NCBI GenBank assembly: GCA_943846735.1
Contig: OX044364.1
Coordinates: 2,641,910 to 2,705,909 of the forward strand
From: CAJQLB01 sp905479065
Lineage (GTDB): Bacteria > Bacteroidota > Bacteroidia > Flavobacteriales > Flavobacteriaceae
Length of the DNA: 64,000 nt
Direction of reading: 5' to 3'
Positions 27,101-35,400 of the stretch are shown one piece after another (position 1 is the first letter of the stretch; the number at the start of each line of letters is the position of its first letter). The notes under the pieces are model-generated. The model saw nothing but the letters and a program-made list of their open reading frames with translations, did no database searches and was not told where the DNA came from. A program made the translations under genes and the position numbers.

Positions 27101-27377
27101 CAGGATCGCCATCAGTGTCATCAAAACCATAAATTAACAACACATCCTGGATGGTTAGTAAATCAGATTCTTGAATCACATCCCACGTATCAGTTGCCGA
27201 TGAACTGTAGGGCAAGGATGTTTGCGTTCCAATTAAATTGGTTAAATCATTTTTTAAATCTTCACCGTTTTGACTGAAATCTACAGAGGTATAGTAACTA
27301 GGTATCTGTGCATAGAGGAAAGTACAAGCCAAACAGGCTAGCAAAAAACAAGTATGTTTTATCATGGTGTAGGTCAA
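24111..27377 (-). CDS. T9SS-secreted endonuclease I with Calx-beta-like and lamin-tail domains
   Basis: A 1088-residue secreted protein. The signal peptide ends at YAQ (residue 24); an alternative ATG is at 27365. Residues about 25-260 are an endonuclease I domain of the His-Me finger type: GYWNREHVYPKSL carries the catalytic His, followed by GTDVHNLRAADFQMNSTRNN and YKGDVARIIMYMYTRYP. A Calx-beta-like segment follows (residues about 275-385, ending in ISILDDE), then a lamin-tail domain (TIIITEIMQDPNAVF, YFEIYNAGSSSVDLNGWTL). The type A sorting tail (YVYDLQGRVV, GIYLVTITNN) closes the protein. It likely degrades extracellular DNA or RNA for nutrients. Confidence 0.9.
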   Translation of the reverse strand: MTYTMIKHTCFLLACLACTFLYAQIPSYYTSVDFSQNGEDLKNDLTNLIGTQTSLPYSSSATDTWDVIQESDLLTIQDVLLIYGFDDTDGDPVTDRLRNKDLLCNFTGSSCIGYWNREHVYPKSLATPPLVTTSAGPGTDVHNLRAADFQMNSTRNNNEYVTGSGDAGLTTNGFYPGDEYKGDVARIIMYMYTRYPSQCAANDVGYGASSYNTNIPDIFLNWNYEDPVSQFEIDRNEVIYSYQGNRNPYIDNPFIATLIWGGPVAPDTWGTTQDPRVQFVSNQSSISESDTTVTTNIPVTFYGYDAPVGITVTVNTASTAESEDYVLNTNSLNFNDNGTQQISVTINDDVDYDDETLILDISVSSGTADLGTSQHTISILDDELPTIIITEIMQDPNAVFDEDGEYFEIYNAGSSSVDLNGWTLSDNDGESHNISSELIIASEGFLVLGRNADTATNGNVNVNYQYSSFFLANGGDEIILSNDDGFEIDRVDYDDGTNWPYTAGAAMIYQGSTSENNNEVSFWTEATIAENITPNLGSPGLSGTGQFLDYLVYANGAWNTEPSITTSSKNAIIRANQSEVFESDILLNDLSLELNATLTILADASLLIETIDNLGSILLNSTSTNYASLITNITETTGDIFYNRHVNAYTDDGVSNDNDLVSAPLTGQTFGDFAVANSNLFENPSVPTEKAFAPFDKASGSYINYDTSVNASTLITAGTGYRAASSDGDTFIFTGTVETGNVSLNITDSGAAYADWNLIGNPYPSYVDLSAFLNHEVASGVKNIDLLEAASGVYGYDGDLSNGWDIITLANVGTRLLAPGQGFFVAADADDVAAYDLEFTPSMRTTGSDDDFIVGRNSNPLTFLELNTSTINASYNTSFYFNDTATSGLDAGYDAVLWGDTVPDFSIYSHLVEDNTGAPMALQALGSTDVSDSTVPLGVVANAGEVLTFSISDLNLPTNIKVYLEDTVTSAITLLTEQDYSLTPTVNLTGTGRFFLRFSDSALSLADSQIETIQIYKDQTQKTVFINGLLTQPTIGYVYDLQGRVVQSKALEANRVSQQMDVSRLSTGIYLVTITNNQNRYTKKIVVN

Positions 27378-27815
27378 TCTTCAGCGTTTCAGTGGGATGG
27401 CTTCAATTGGTACGAATATAACAAAATATTTGAGTAATGTAGGAGAAAAAATCAGCCTGTTTTACATGAATAATTAACAAATAAAACCTATTAATTTAAA
27501 AAAAATAAAAAGCGAGTATTTCTCATTTTTAGCGTCTGTTTTAGCTGAGTTTAATTCGCTTTAAATAAGTCTGATAACCATTAGGAAATACCTAATAATA
27601 TGTTAATTTTGCGTTTGCGTATTTCTTATCGCAAAACCGTTGCTTTTTGAATGTTTTGTTTGAAACAAAGCAACGTCATTAAGTCGCTCATATTGAGTAT
27701 TTTGAGTACTTTTTAACAATTCGAAAAGGCGTTTTATTAGGAAGCACAATTTTTGTGACTGACCATGGCGAAGCCATGGGTAATTTATATATTGCACGTA
27801 CATTAATGATAAATT
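27378..27815. other. Divergent intergenic region upstream of the polysaccharide locus
   Basis: This 438-bp region separates the minus-strand endonuclease gene from the plus-strand polysaccharide locus and must carry at least one promoter each way. A plus-strand TAATTTTG at 27604-27611 matches the -7 consensus, with TTA at 27581-27583 and a 20-bp spacer as an imperfect -33. The rest of the region towards gmd contains four inverted repeats, listed separately. An 84-codon minus-strand frame (27857-27603) runs into gmd and shows no protein features. Confidence 0.5.
27580..27779. repeat. Four successive inverted repeats before the polysaccharide locus
   Basis: Four hairpin-capable repeats follow each other. 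First, ATTAGG/CCTAAT (27580-27585, 27591-27596). Second, TTTTGCG/CGCAAAA (27607-27613, 27630-27636). Third, CGTTGCTTT/AAAGCAACG (27638-27646, 27667-27675), whose loop side also holds TTTGTTT-G-AAACAAA. Fourth, CCATGGC/GCCATGG (27763-27769, 27773-27779) with a GAA loop, 36 bp before the gmd start. They may be operators or 5' leader structures controlling the long operon. None has a T-run. Confidence 0.6.
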
Positions 27816-28935
27816 ATGGGTAAAAAAGTAGCATTCATAACAGGTGTCACCGGTCAAGATGGGGCCTATCTAAGCGAGTTTTTATTAAAAAAAGGGTACG
27901 AAGTGCATGGGTTGAAACGTCGTTCATCATTATTTAATACGGATCGTATTGATCATCTGTATCAAGACCCCCACGTTGAAAATCAAAAGTTTATTCTTCA
28001 CTACGGTGATATGACAGACAGCACGAATCTCACACGACTGATTAAAGAGATTCAACCTGATGAAATATACAATCTAGCTGCGATGTCACATGTTCGGGTT
28101 TCTTTTGAGATGCCTGAGTACGTCGCGAGATGCAGATGGTATTGGTGCGTTACGTCTTTTAGAGGCTATTAGACTTTTAGGTTTAGAAAACAAAACACGC
28201 ATCTATCAGGCTTCTACATCAGAATTGTATGGAAAAGTGCAAGAGGTACCACAAACAGAGACAACACCATTTTATCCAAGATCTCCCTACGGCGTGGCTA
28301 AAATGTATGCCTATTGGATAACTGTAAATTACCGCGAGGCTTATGGCCTGTATGCTTGTAATGGTATTCTTTTTAATCATGAGTCGCCTCTGAGAGGCGA
28401 GACGTTTGTAACAAGGAAAATCACAAGGGCTGTGTCACGTATAGCTCTAGGACTTCAAGATAAATTTTATTTAGGAAATTTAAATGCACAGCGAGATTGG
28501 GGTCATGCTAAAGATTACATTCGTATGATGTGGATGATTTTGCAAGCAGATACGCCAGAGGATTGGGTGATTGCCACTGGAAGAACCACAACTATTCGTG
28601 ATTTTGTTAAAATGGCTTTTAAGCACATTGGTGTTACCTTAGAATTTAAAGGAGAAGGTATTGACGAGACAGCCGTTGTTGCTAGCTGTTCAAATTCGAC
28701 CTATCAACTGGAGATTGGTCAGGAAATACTATCCATAGATCCTAAATACTTTCGACCAACTGAGGTCGATTTGTTAATTGGTGATCCAACAAAGGCAAAA
28801 GAGAAATTAGGTTGGGAACCGAAAATTACCCTTGAGGCACTTGTTAAAGATATGATGGATTCAGACTTAAAACTCATGCAAAAAGACCGTTATTTAAAGG
28901 ATGGAGGTTACGAAACATTAAACTATTTCGAGTGA
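27816..28935 (+). pseudogene. gmd: GDP-mannose 4,6-dehydratase, interrupted by one frameshift
   Basis: The enzyme converts GDP-mannose to GDP-4-keto-6-deoxymannose, the first step to GDP-fucose. The first part (27816 on) has GVTGQDGAYLSEFLLKKGYEV and the substrate loop LKRRSSLFNT. The second frame continues with DGIGALRLLEAIRLLG, TSELYGKV, YGVAKMYAYWI (Tyr-x3-Lys) and NHESPLRGETFVTRKI. The frames join at 28128-28131, where CGAGATGCA reads as an extra base relative to the family pattern PEYVANADGIGAL. Removing one base gives 372 residues, the normal family length. It heads the locus and overlaps fcl by 1 bp. Either a sequencing error or a recent mutation. Confidence 0.85.
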
Positions 28936-29888
28936 TGGATTCTTCTGTTAAAATATACATTGCAGGGCATCGAGGAATGGTTGGTTCGGCTGTTTGGCGC
29001 GCCCTTGAAGCAAAAGGTTATCACAACCTTATAGGTAAGGCTAGTCAAGAACTTGATTTGCGTAAACAAGAGGCTGTTAATCAATTTGTGATTGAGCAGC
29101 GTCCTGATGTGATTATCGACGCAGCAGCAAAAGTAGGAGGGATTCTTGCGAACAATGACTACCCTTATCCATTTCTAATGGAAAATTTACAGATTCAAAA
29201 TAATTTGATTGATGCAGCTCATAAAAACGATGTTCGAAAATTTATTTTTTTAGGAAGCTCTTGTATCTACCCAAAGTTAGCGCCACAACCACTAAAAGAA
29301 GATTATTTATTGACTGATAGTCTTGAGCCCACCAATGAATGGTATGCAATTGCGAAAATAGCGGGTGTGAAAGCTTGCGAGGCTATTAGAAAACAGTTTA
29401 AAAAAGATTTTGTGAGTTTGATGCCTACAAATCTATACGGTCCTTTTGATAATTTTGATTTAAAAAGTTCTCATGTATTGCCAGCCATGCTTCGAAAATT
29501 TCATGAAGCAAGCCAAAACAATGATGCGCCTGTCACCCTATGGGGTAGTGGAAAGCCTATGCGAGAATTCTTACATGTTGATGATTTGGCACAGGCTGTT
29601 ATTTTTGCTTTAGAAAATGTGTTGCCAGAATATTTATACAATGTTGGGACAGGAACCGATGTAAGCATTAAAAATCTTGCAAAGATAATTCAGGAAACTA
29701 CAGGTCATAAAGGTGACATTATTTGGGATGCTTCTAAACCTGATGGCACTCCAAGGAAATGGATGGATAGTTCCAAAATGCATGCGTTAGGATGGCAACC
29801 AACCTATTCACTTAGCCAAGGAATTATGCAGACCTATGCTTGGTTTAACAAGCAGCTAAACGAACAAAAAACAATTAAAAATTTTTAA
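28935..29888 (+). CDS. fcl: GDP-L-fucose synthase
   Basis: A 317-residue short-chain dehydrogenase that epimerises and reduces the Gmd product to GDP-L-fucose. It shows the NADP loop AGHRGMVGSAVWRAL, the signature GSSCIYPKLAPQPLKE, and the catalytic Tyr-x3-Lys in NEWYAIAKIAGVKAC. MPTNLYGPFDNFDL and GSGKPMREFLHVDD follow. An in-frame GTG at 28932 is possible, but the ATG at 28935 forms the TGATG overlap with gmd and is preferred. The gene is intact, so only the gmd step is in doubt. Confidence 0.95.
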   Translation: MDSSVKIYIAGHRGMVGSAVWRALEAKGYHNLIGKASQELDLRKQEAVNQFVIEQRPDVIIDAAAKVGGILANNDYPYPFLMENLQIQNNLIDAAHKNDVRKFIFLGSSCIYPKLAPQPLKEDYLLTDSLEPTNEWYAIAKIAGVKACEAIRKQFKKDFVSLMPTNLYGPFDNFDLKSSHVLPAMLRKFHEASQNNDAPVTLWGSGKPMREFLHVDDLAQAVIFALENVLPEYLYNVGTGTDVSIKNLAKIIQETTGHKGDIIWDASKPDGTPRKWMDSSKMHALGWQPTYSLSQGIMQTYAWFNKQLNEQKTIKNF

Positions 29889-29897
29889 TCACTCATC

Positions 29898-31313
29898 ATG
29901 ACTTTAGAAATTAAAAACAAAAAAGTAATCAGTTCAATTTGCTGTATCGGAGCGGGCTACGTTGGGGGACCAACCATGTCAGTGATTGCGCAGAAAAACC
30001 CACACATCAAAGTGACGGTTGTTGATCTCAATGAACAACGAATCGCTGATTGGAATGATACCGATTTAACAAAACTTCCTATATACGAGCCAGGCCTTGA
30101 TGAGGTTGTAGCCGAAGCACGTGGACGAAATTTGTTTTTTTCGACAGATGTCGATACCGCTATTGGTGACGCTGATATGATTTTTATTTCAGTAAATACC
30201 CCCACAAAAACTTATGGAAGTGGCAAAGGGATGGCTGCTGATTTAAAATATGTTGAGTTGTGCGCACGACAGATTGCTCGGGTGGCAACCACCGATAAAA
30301 TAGTGGTTGAAAAATCAACGCTTCCTGTAAAAACAGCACAAGCCATTCAAAATATCTTGGATAACACAGGAAATGGTGTGAATTTTCAAATTCTATCAAA
30401 CCCAGAATTTTTGGCAGAAGGTACTGCGATGCGCGATTTAGCCGTGCCTGATCGTGTTTTGATTGGAGGAGATATTGCATCCGAAGGAGGTAAAACTGCT
30501 ATTCAAGCTTTGGTAGATGTTTACGCCTCTTGGGTGCCTGAAACACATATTCTCACAACAAATGTTTGGTCTTCAGAATTATCAAAATTAACAGCGAATG
30601 CTTTTTTAGCACAACGCGTATCTTCTATCAATTCGTTATCAGAATTGTGTGAGGCAACGGGAGCAAACATTCAAGAAGTTGCTAAAGCTATCGGTATGGA
30701 TTCCCGAATTGGGCCTAAGTTTTTACAAGCCTCTGTCGGTTTTGGAGGATCTTGTTTCCAAAAAGATATTTTAAATTTGGTTTACATCGCAACATCGTTG
30801 GGTTTGCAAGAGGTTGCCGATTATTGGCATCAAGTAATTATTATGAATAATCACCAACGAACACGTTTTGCTAAAAACATCGTAAAAACTTTATATAATA
30901 CTGTTGCGGGTAAGCACATTGCCTTTTTAGGGTGGGCTTTTAAGAAAGACACCAATGACACCAGAGAATCGGCAGCGATTTATGTGGCAGATATGCTGAT
31001 TGATGAACAGGCGCTTATTAAAGTGTATGATCCAAAGGTAACTGATTTACAAATGCAATCAGATATAAATTATTTGAACACCCGTTCTGAGATAGATAAT
31101 AACAAGTATTTAGTGACTGAAATAGACCCCTATGTAGCTCTAAATGGTGCTCATGCTGTCGCGGTTTTGACCGAATGGGATGAGTTCAAAATTCTTGATT
31201 GGCAACGTATTTACGACAACATGCAAAAACCTGCTTTTGTATTTGATGGGCGTAATATTTTGGACAAAAAATCCTTGGAAACCATTGGATTTGTCTATTC
31301 AAATATTGGATAA
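29898..31313 (+). CDS. ugd: UDP-glucose 6-dehydrogenase
   Basis: A 471-residue enzyme oxidising UDP-glucose to UDP-glucuronate with two NAD. CCIGAGYVGGPTMSVIA is the Rossmann loop, SVNTPTKTYG and EKSTLPVKTA follow, and the catalytic cysteine is Cys286 in GFGGSCFQKDILNL. The C-terminal domain shows GWAFKKDTNDTRESAA. Length and the Gly-Gly in the first motif match the longer, eukaryote-like Ugd class found in many Bacteroidota. It provides an acidic sugar for the polysaccharide. Confidence 0.94.
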   Translation: MTLEIKNKKVISSICCIGAGYVGGPTMSVIAQKNPHIKVTVVDLNEQRIADWNDTDLTKLPIYEPGLDEVVAEARGRNLFFSTDVDTAIGDADMIFISVNTPTKTYGSGKGMAADLKYVELCARQIARVATTDKIVVEKSTLPVKTAQAIQNILDNTGNGVNFQILSNPEFLAEGTAMRDLAVPDRVLIGGDIASEGGKTAIQALVDVYASWVPETHILTTNVWSSELSKLTANAFLAQRVSSINSLSELCEATGANIQEVAKAIGMDSRIGPKFLQASVGFGGSCFQKDILNLVYIATSLGLQEVADYWHQVIIMNNHQRTRFAKNIVKTLYNTVAGKHIAFLGWAFKKDTNDTRESAAIYVADMLIDEQALIKVYDPKVTDLQMQSDINYLNTRSEIDNNKYLVTEIDPYVALNGAHAVAVLTEWDEFKILDWQRIYDNMQKPAFVFDGRNILDKKSLETIGFVYSNIG

Positions 31314-31352
31314 AAAAGACATTCATTTAACCATTTAATTATAAGATAATTA

Positions 31353-31754
31353 TTGAATATTAACAAAAGACATATCGCAAAGGCCTTGACATGGCGCTTT
31401 ATTGGCAGTTTAGATACCTTATTTTTTGCTTGGCTGATTACAGGGGATTTTGATCAAGGTCTCAATGTGTCAGTAATTACCACATTCACCAAACTGATAT
31501 GGTATTATATCCACGAGCAATTATGGTTTAAATCTTTTGTTAAAAGTTCAAACAAGAGACATCTTGCTAAAACCTTTTCATGGCGTTTTATAGGTACTCT
31601 GGATACTATTTTACTAGGGTGGTTAATTACAGGAAATCCATTTGTAGGTCTTAAAATTGGTATTTTTGAAACACTTTCAAAAATGCTATTATACTTGGAC
31701 ATGAAAAATTATGGTATAAAATTAATTTTGGTTTGGATAAAAGAACTCGATTAA
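31353..31754 (+). CDS. DUF2061 membrane protein, two tandem units
   Basis: A 133-residue protein made of two homologous DUF2061 units. Residues about 5-60 contain KRHIAKALTWRFIGSLDTLF and residues 67-125 contain KRHLAKTFSWRFIGTLDTIL. Each has a Trp-Arg-Phe-Ile-Gly core and a hydrophobic hairpin ending in WLITG. The start is a TTG codon; no ATG is available upstream. DUF2061 genes are often next to sulfate-activation genes in Bacteroidota, as here before cysC. A role in sulfate or sulfonucleotide transport or assembly is an inference from this association. Confidence 0.85.
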   Translation: MNINKRHIAKALTWRFIGSLDTLFFAWLITGDFDQGLNVSVITTFTKLIWYYIHEQLWFKSFVKSSNKRHLAKTFSWRFIGTLDTILLGWLITGNPFVGLKIGIFETLSKMLLYLDMKNYGIKLILVWIKELD

Positions 31755-31801
31755 AACGAATAAAAAAACATCGTGAAAAACGAATCAAGCATTTACAGAG
31801 C

Positions 31802-32404
31802 ATGAATTTACACACTTTCAAACACGATTATAAAACAACTAAAAGCCAGCGTGAAAACCAGCACGGGCATAAAGCTTTCTTGATCTGGTTTACCGGTCTG
31901 TCAGGTTCCGGGAAATCTACTCTAGCGAATTTGGTTGAAATTGCCTTACATAATGAAGGATTGTCTACCTTCATTTTAGATGGAGACAACATACGTCAAG
32001 GCATCAATAAAGATTTAAGTTTTATCCCGAAAGATCGGACAGAAAATATTAGGCGTATCGCAGAGATTAGTAATTTGATGCTGGACGCAGGTATCATAAC
32101 CTTAGCGGCATTTGTATCTCCATACCTACAGGACAGAGAACAGGTAAAACAGATTGTTGGATCAGACAATTTTATTGAAATTTATGTCAACACATCTTTG
32201 GCAGAGTGTGAGCGTCGCGATGTGAAAGGATTGTACAAAAAAGCACGATCTGGAGAGATAAAAAATATGACAGGTATATCTGCGCCTTATGAGGCTCCTA
32301 TTTCACCCAGTTTAGAAATTGTTACCGATGGACAGCCAATTGAGGTCAATGTGAAAACTATATTAAAATTTATAAATACTAAGTTAAAATTAAGTAATAC
32401 ATGA
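31802..32404 (+). CDS. cysC: Adenylylsulfate (APS) kinase
   Basis: A 200-residue kinase that phosphorylates APS to PAPS. It has FLIWFTGLSGSGKSTLA with the P-loop, ILDGDNIRQGINKDLSF, FIPKDRTENIRRIAEISNLM and AFVSPYLQDREQVKQIVG, all diagnostic of CysC, then GLYKKARSGEIKNMTGISAPYE. The frame is open to a TTG at 31733, but the ATG at 31802 gives the usual length and avoids overlap with the DUF2061 gene. It overlaps cysD by 4 bp. Confidence 0.95.
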   Translation: MNLHTFKHDYKTTKSQRENQHGHKAFLIWFTGLSGSGKSTLANLVEIALHNEGLSTFILDGDNIRQGINKDLSFIPKDRTENIRRIAEISNLMLDAGIITLAAFVSPYLQDREQVKQIVGSDNFIEIYVNTSLAECERRDVKGLYKKARSGEIKNMTGISAPYEAPISPSLEIVTDGQPIEVNVKTILKFINTKLKLSNT

Positions 32405-33306
32405 GTAATTACGTCATCAATCATTTAAGAGAACTTGAGTCTGAGGCTATTTTTGTGATAAGGGAAATAGCAGCTCAATTTGAGAATCCAGTGCTGCTTT
32501 TTTCTGGAGGGAAAGATTCTATTTTATTAACATATTTAGCAAAAAAAGCATTTTACCCTGCAAAAATACCATTTCCTTTAATGCATGTAGATACAGGTCA
32601 CAACTTTCCTGAAACAATTGAGTTTCGTGACGCACTAGTGAAAAAATTAGGTGTTCAATTAATTGTTGGTTCTGTTCAAGAATCGATTGATAAAGGTCGT
32701 GCCAAAGAAGAGACAGGGGCTGATGCTTCTAGAAATACACTACAAATAGTTTCTCTTCTAGATAGTCTTGAAGAACACAAAGTAGATGCTGCCATGGGTG
32801 GCGCTCGTAGAGATGAGGAGAAAGCTCGAGCAAAAGAGCGTTTCTTCTCACACCGAGATGAATTTGGACAATGGGATCCAAAAAATCAGCGTCCAGAATT
32901 GTGGAATTTATTTAATGGTCGGAAAAATTATGGAGAACATTTTAGAGTTTTTCCGATTTCCAATTGGACCGAAATGGATGTATGGGAATACATTAAATTA
33001 GAAAATATAGAGTTGCCATCACTATATTTTTCTCACAAGCGGGATTGTGTCGTCAGAGATGGTGTTATTTTAGCCAATTCAGAGTTTATTAAATTAAAAC
33101 CAGGGGAAGATGTGGTTAACATGACTATTCGATACAGAACCTGTGGTGATATGCCTATTACAGGTGCTGTTATATCTGAGGCAAATACCTTAGAAAAAAT
33201 TATTGAAGAAATTGCAACGACACGCACCACTGAACGTGGGGGTCGTGCTGATGATAAACGGGCTGAAACAGCCATGGAAGATCGTAAAAAACAAGGTTAC
33301 TTTTAA
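32401..33306 (+). CDS. cysD: Sulfate adenylyltransferase subunit 2
   Basis: A 301-residue PP-loop ATP pyrophosphatase. SGGKDS at residues 35-40 is the pyrophosphate-binding motif. MHVDTGHNFPETIEFRD, AMGGARRDEEKARAKER and FPISNWTEMDVWEYI follow as in E. coli CysD. With CysN it forms APS from sulfate and ATP. The C-terminal RYRTCGDMPITGAV and ERGGRADDKRAETAMEDRKK are complete. It sits between cysC and cysN in one transcript. Confidence 0.97.
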   Translation: MSNYVINHLRELESEAIFVIREIAAQFENPVLLFSGGKDSILLTYLAKKAFYPAKIPFPLMHVDTGHNFPETIEFRDALVKKLGVQLIVGSVQESIDKGRAKEETGADASRNTLQIVSLLDSLEEHKVDAAMGGARRDEEKARAKERFFSHRDEFGQWDPKNQRPELWNLFNGRKNYGEHFRVFPISNWTEMDVWEYIKLENIELPSLYFSHKRDCVVRDGVILANSEFIKLKPGEDVVNMTIRYRTCGDMPITGAVISEANTLEKIIEEIATTRTTERGGRADDKRAETAMEDRKKQGYF

Positions 33307-33320
33307 ATTTATAAAAAAGA

Positions 33321-34577
33321 ATGGAATATCAAGATATAGAATTATTAAGATTTACCACTGCTGGGAGTGTCGATGATGGTAAAAGTACCCTGATAGGGCG
33401 ACTACTGTATGACAGTAAATCTATTTTTCAAGATCAATTGGAGGCAGTGGAAGCCTCTAGTATGTCGAAAGGATTTGATTATGTGGATTTATCTTTACTA
33501 ACAGATGGTTTAAAATCAGAGCGTGAGCAAGGAATTACAATTGATGTGGCCTATCGTTATTTTGCAACACCAAAACGTAAGTTTATTATTGCAGATACGC
33601 CCGGCCATATTCAGTATACCCGAAACATGGTCACGGGAGCCTCGACAGCCAATCTTGCGATTATCTTGGTTGATGCACGAAAAGGAATGCTAGAACAAAC
33701 GCATCGACATGCGTTCATTGCATCGCTTTTGCGTATTCCTCATGCCATTGTTTGCGTGAATAAAATGGATTTAGTTGATTACAGTGAAGAGGTATACAAT
33801 AACATAGTCTCAGATTTTACATCATTTTCATCCAAATTAGGAATTAAAGACATTCAGTTTATTCCTATTTCTGCTCTTAATGGCGATAACGTTGTTAATC
33901 GCTCAGACAATATGAATTGGTACCAAGGAAGTACGTTGATGTATCATTTAGAGACTGTGCATATTTCAAGTGATCACAATTTAGTAGATTGTCGATTTCC
34001 TATTCAATCAGTCATTCGGCCACACACACGCGACCATCAAGATTACAGGGGTTTTGCCGGTCGTATTGATGGTGGCGTCTTTAAGCCTGGTGACAAAGTG
34101 AAAACATTACCCTCAGGGTTTATTTCTACTATAAAGACTATTGAACTTAATGGTGAGCAAATTTCAGAAGCGTTTGCTCCAATGTCTGTGACGATGACCC
34201 TAGAAGATGAGATCGATAACAGTCGTGGCGACATGATTGTTCGTGAAAATAATGTTCCTGAAATAGGGCAAGATATAGAAGTTTTAGTGACTTGGATGAG
34301 TACACGACCAATACAATCCAGAACGAAGGTCGTCATAAAGCACACGACCAATGAAACTATAGGTATGGTAAAAGAATTAAAATATAAAATAGATATCAAT
34401 ACCTTACATCGCCTAGAAAATATTGATAAAGTTGAAATGAATGACATCGCGCGTTTGTCAATACGAACTGCAAAACCCTTATTTTATGATGCCTACAAAA
34501 GAAATCGCCAAACGGGGAGTATTATTATTATAGATGAACAAACCAATGAGACTATTGGTGCAGGAATGATTATTTGA
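33321..34577 (+). CDS. cysN: Sulfate adenylyltransferase subunit 1 (GTPase)
   Basis: A 418-residue translation-factor-like GTPase that drives APS synthesis by CysD. G1 is GSVDDGKST (residues 15-23), G2 lies in REQGITIDVAYRYF, G3 is DTPGHIQYTRN and G4 is NKMD. Two beta-barrel domains follow. It is not fused to CysC, which has its own gene here. The start is 14 bp after cysD, and the stop overlaps cysQ by 4 bp. Confidence 0.97.
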   Translation: MEYQDIELLRFTTAGSVDDGKSTLIGRLLYDSKSIFQDQLEAVEASSMSKGFDYVDLSLLTDGLKSEREQGITIDVAYRYFATPKRKFIIADTPGHIQYTRNMVTGASTANLAIILVDARKGMLEQTHRHAFIASLLRIPHAIVCVNKMDLVDYSEEVYNNIVSDFTSFSSKLGIKDIQFIPISALNGDNVVNRSDNMNWYQGSTLMYHLETVHISSDHNLVDCRFPIQSVIRPHTRDHQDYRGFAGRIDGGVFKPGDKVKTLPSGFISTIKTIELNGEQISEAFAPMSVTMTLEDEIDNSRGDMIVRENNVPEIGQDIEVLVTWMSTRPIQSRTKVVIKHTTNETIGMVKELKYKIDINTLHRLENIDKVEMNDIARLSIRTAKPLFYDAYKRNRQTGSIIIIDEQTNETIGAGMII

Positions 34578-35368
34578 ACATGAAAAATTTATTAAACACA
34601 GCTATTACCGCAGCTCTAGAAGCAGGTAAAGCCATATTGGATATCTATCATTCCGGAGAGTTTGATGTAGAACTCAAGGGAGATAACTCTCCATTAACAA
34701 AGGCGGATACCGCGTCGCACCACGTGATCATGTCTTTTTTAACAACCACCAATATCCCTGTACTATCTGAGGAAGGTAAAGACATACCGTATCAAGAGAG
34801 AAAAGATTGGAGTCAGTTATGGATTGTAGATCCTATTGATGGTACCAAGGAATTTATTAAGCGTAATGGTGAATTCACGGTCAATATTGCTCTCATAACC
34901 AATCATAAAACAGAATTAGGGGTGATTTTCGTTCCTGTCACCGGTGAATTGTATTTTTCTACCAAAGCATTAGGTGCATTTAAAGTTCGCGTTGATCTTA
35001 AAAAGTACAGTGTTGATAAATTGATGTCCAACGCTGATAAACTACCTTTGATGCGCAAGGATAAAACCTTTACTGTGGTGGCAAGTCGTTCTCATATGTC
35101 CAAAGAAACAGAAACGTACGTCAGCGATATGCGTGATAAACACGGTAAGGTGAACTTAATTTCGAAGGGAAGTTCTTTGAAATTGTGTATGGTAGCAGAA
35201 GGTACTGCAAATTGTTATCCGCGCTTTGCACCCACGATGGAGTGGGATACTGCAGCAGGGCAAGCCATTTGCGAACATGCTGGTTTTCAGGTCATTGATT
35301 GGCATACGAAGGAATCGATGTTATACAATAGAAAAGACTTATTAAATAACTGGTTTTTGGTAAAATAG
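34574..35368 (+). CDS. cysQ: 3'(2'),5'-bisphosphate nucleotidase CysQ
   Basis: A 264-residue member of the inositol-monophosphatase fold. DNSPLTKADTASH, LSEEGKDIPYQER, DPIDGTKEFIKRNGEF and the C-terminal EWDTAAGQAICEHAG are the metal-binding motifs. CysQ hydrolyses PAP to AMP. PAP is the by-product when PAPS is used by sulfotransferases or PAPS reductase, so its presence shows that the module expects PAPS to be consumed. It is coupled to cysN by a 4-bp overlap. Confidence 0.95.
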   Translation: MNMKNLLNTAITAALEAGKAILDIYHSGEFDVELKGDNSPLTKADTASHHVIMSFLTTTNIPVLSEEGKDIPYQERKDWSQLWIVDPIDGTKEFIKRNGEFTVNIALITNHKTELGVIFVPVTGELYFSTKALGAFKVRVDLKKYSVDKLMSNADKLPLMRKDKTFTVVASRSHMSKETETYVSDMRDKHGKVNLISKGSSLKLCMVAEGTANCYPRFAPTMEWDTAAGQAICEHAGFQVIDWHTKESMLYNRKDLLNNWFLVK

Positions 35369-35400
35369 GAATAAAGAAAATGTTAATTCGAAACACAAAA

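Noticed and set aside
27763..27779. CCATGGC-GAA-GCCATGG hairpin as an intrinsic terminator
   Set aside because: There is no T-run after the stem on either strand, so it is kept only as one of four inverted repeats.
27603..27857. 84-codon minus-strand frame upstream of and into gmd
   Set aside because: It overlaps the inverted repeats and the gmd start, and shows no recognisable protein features.
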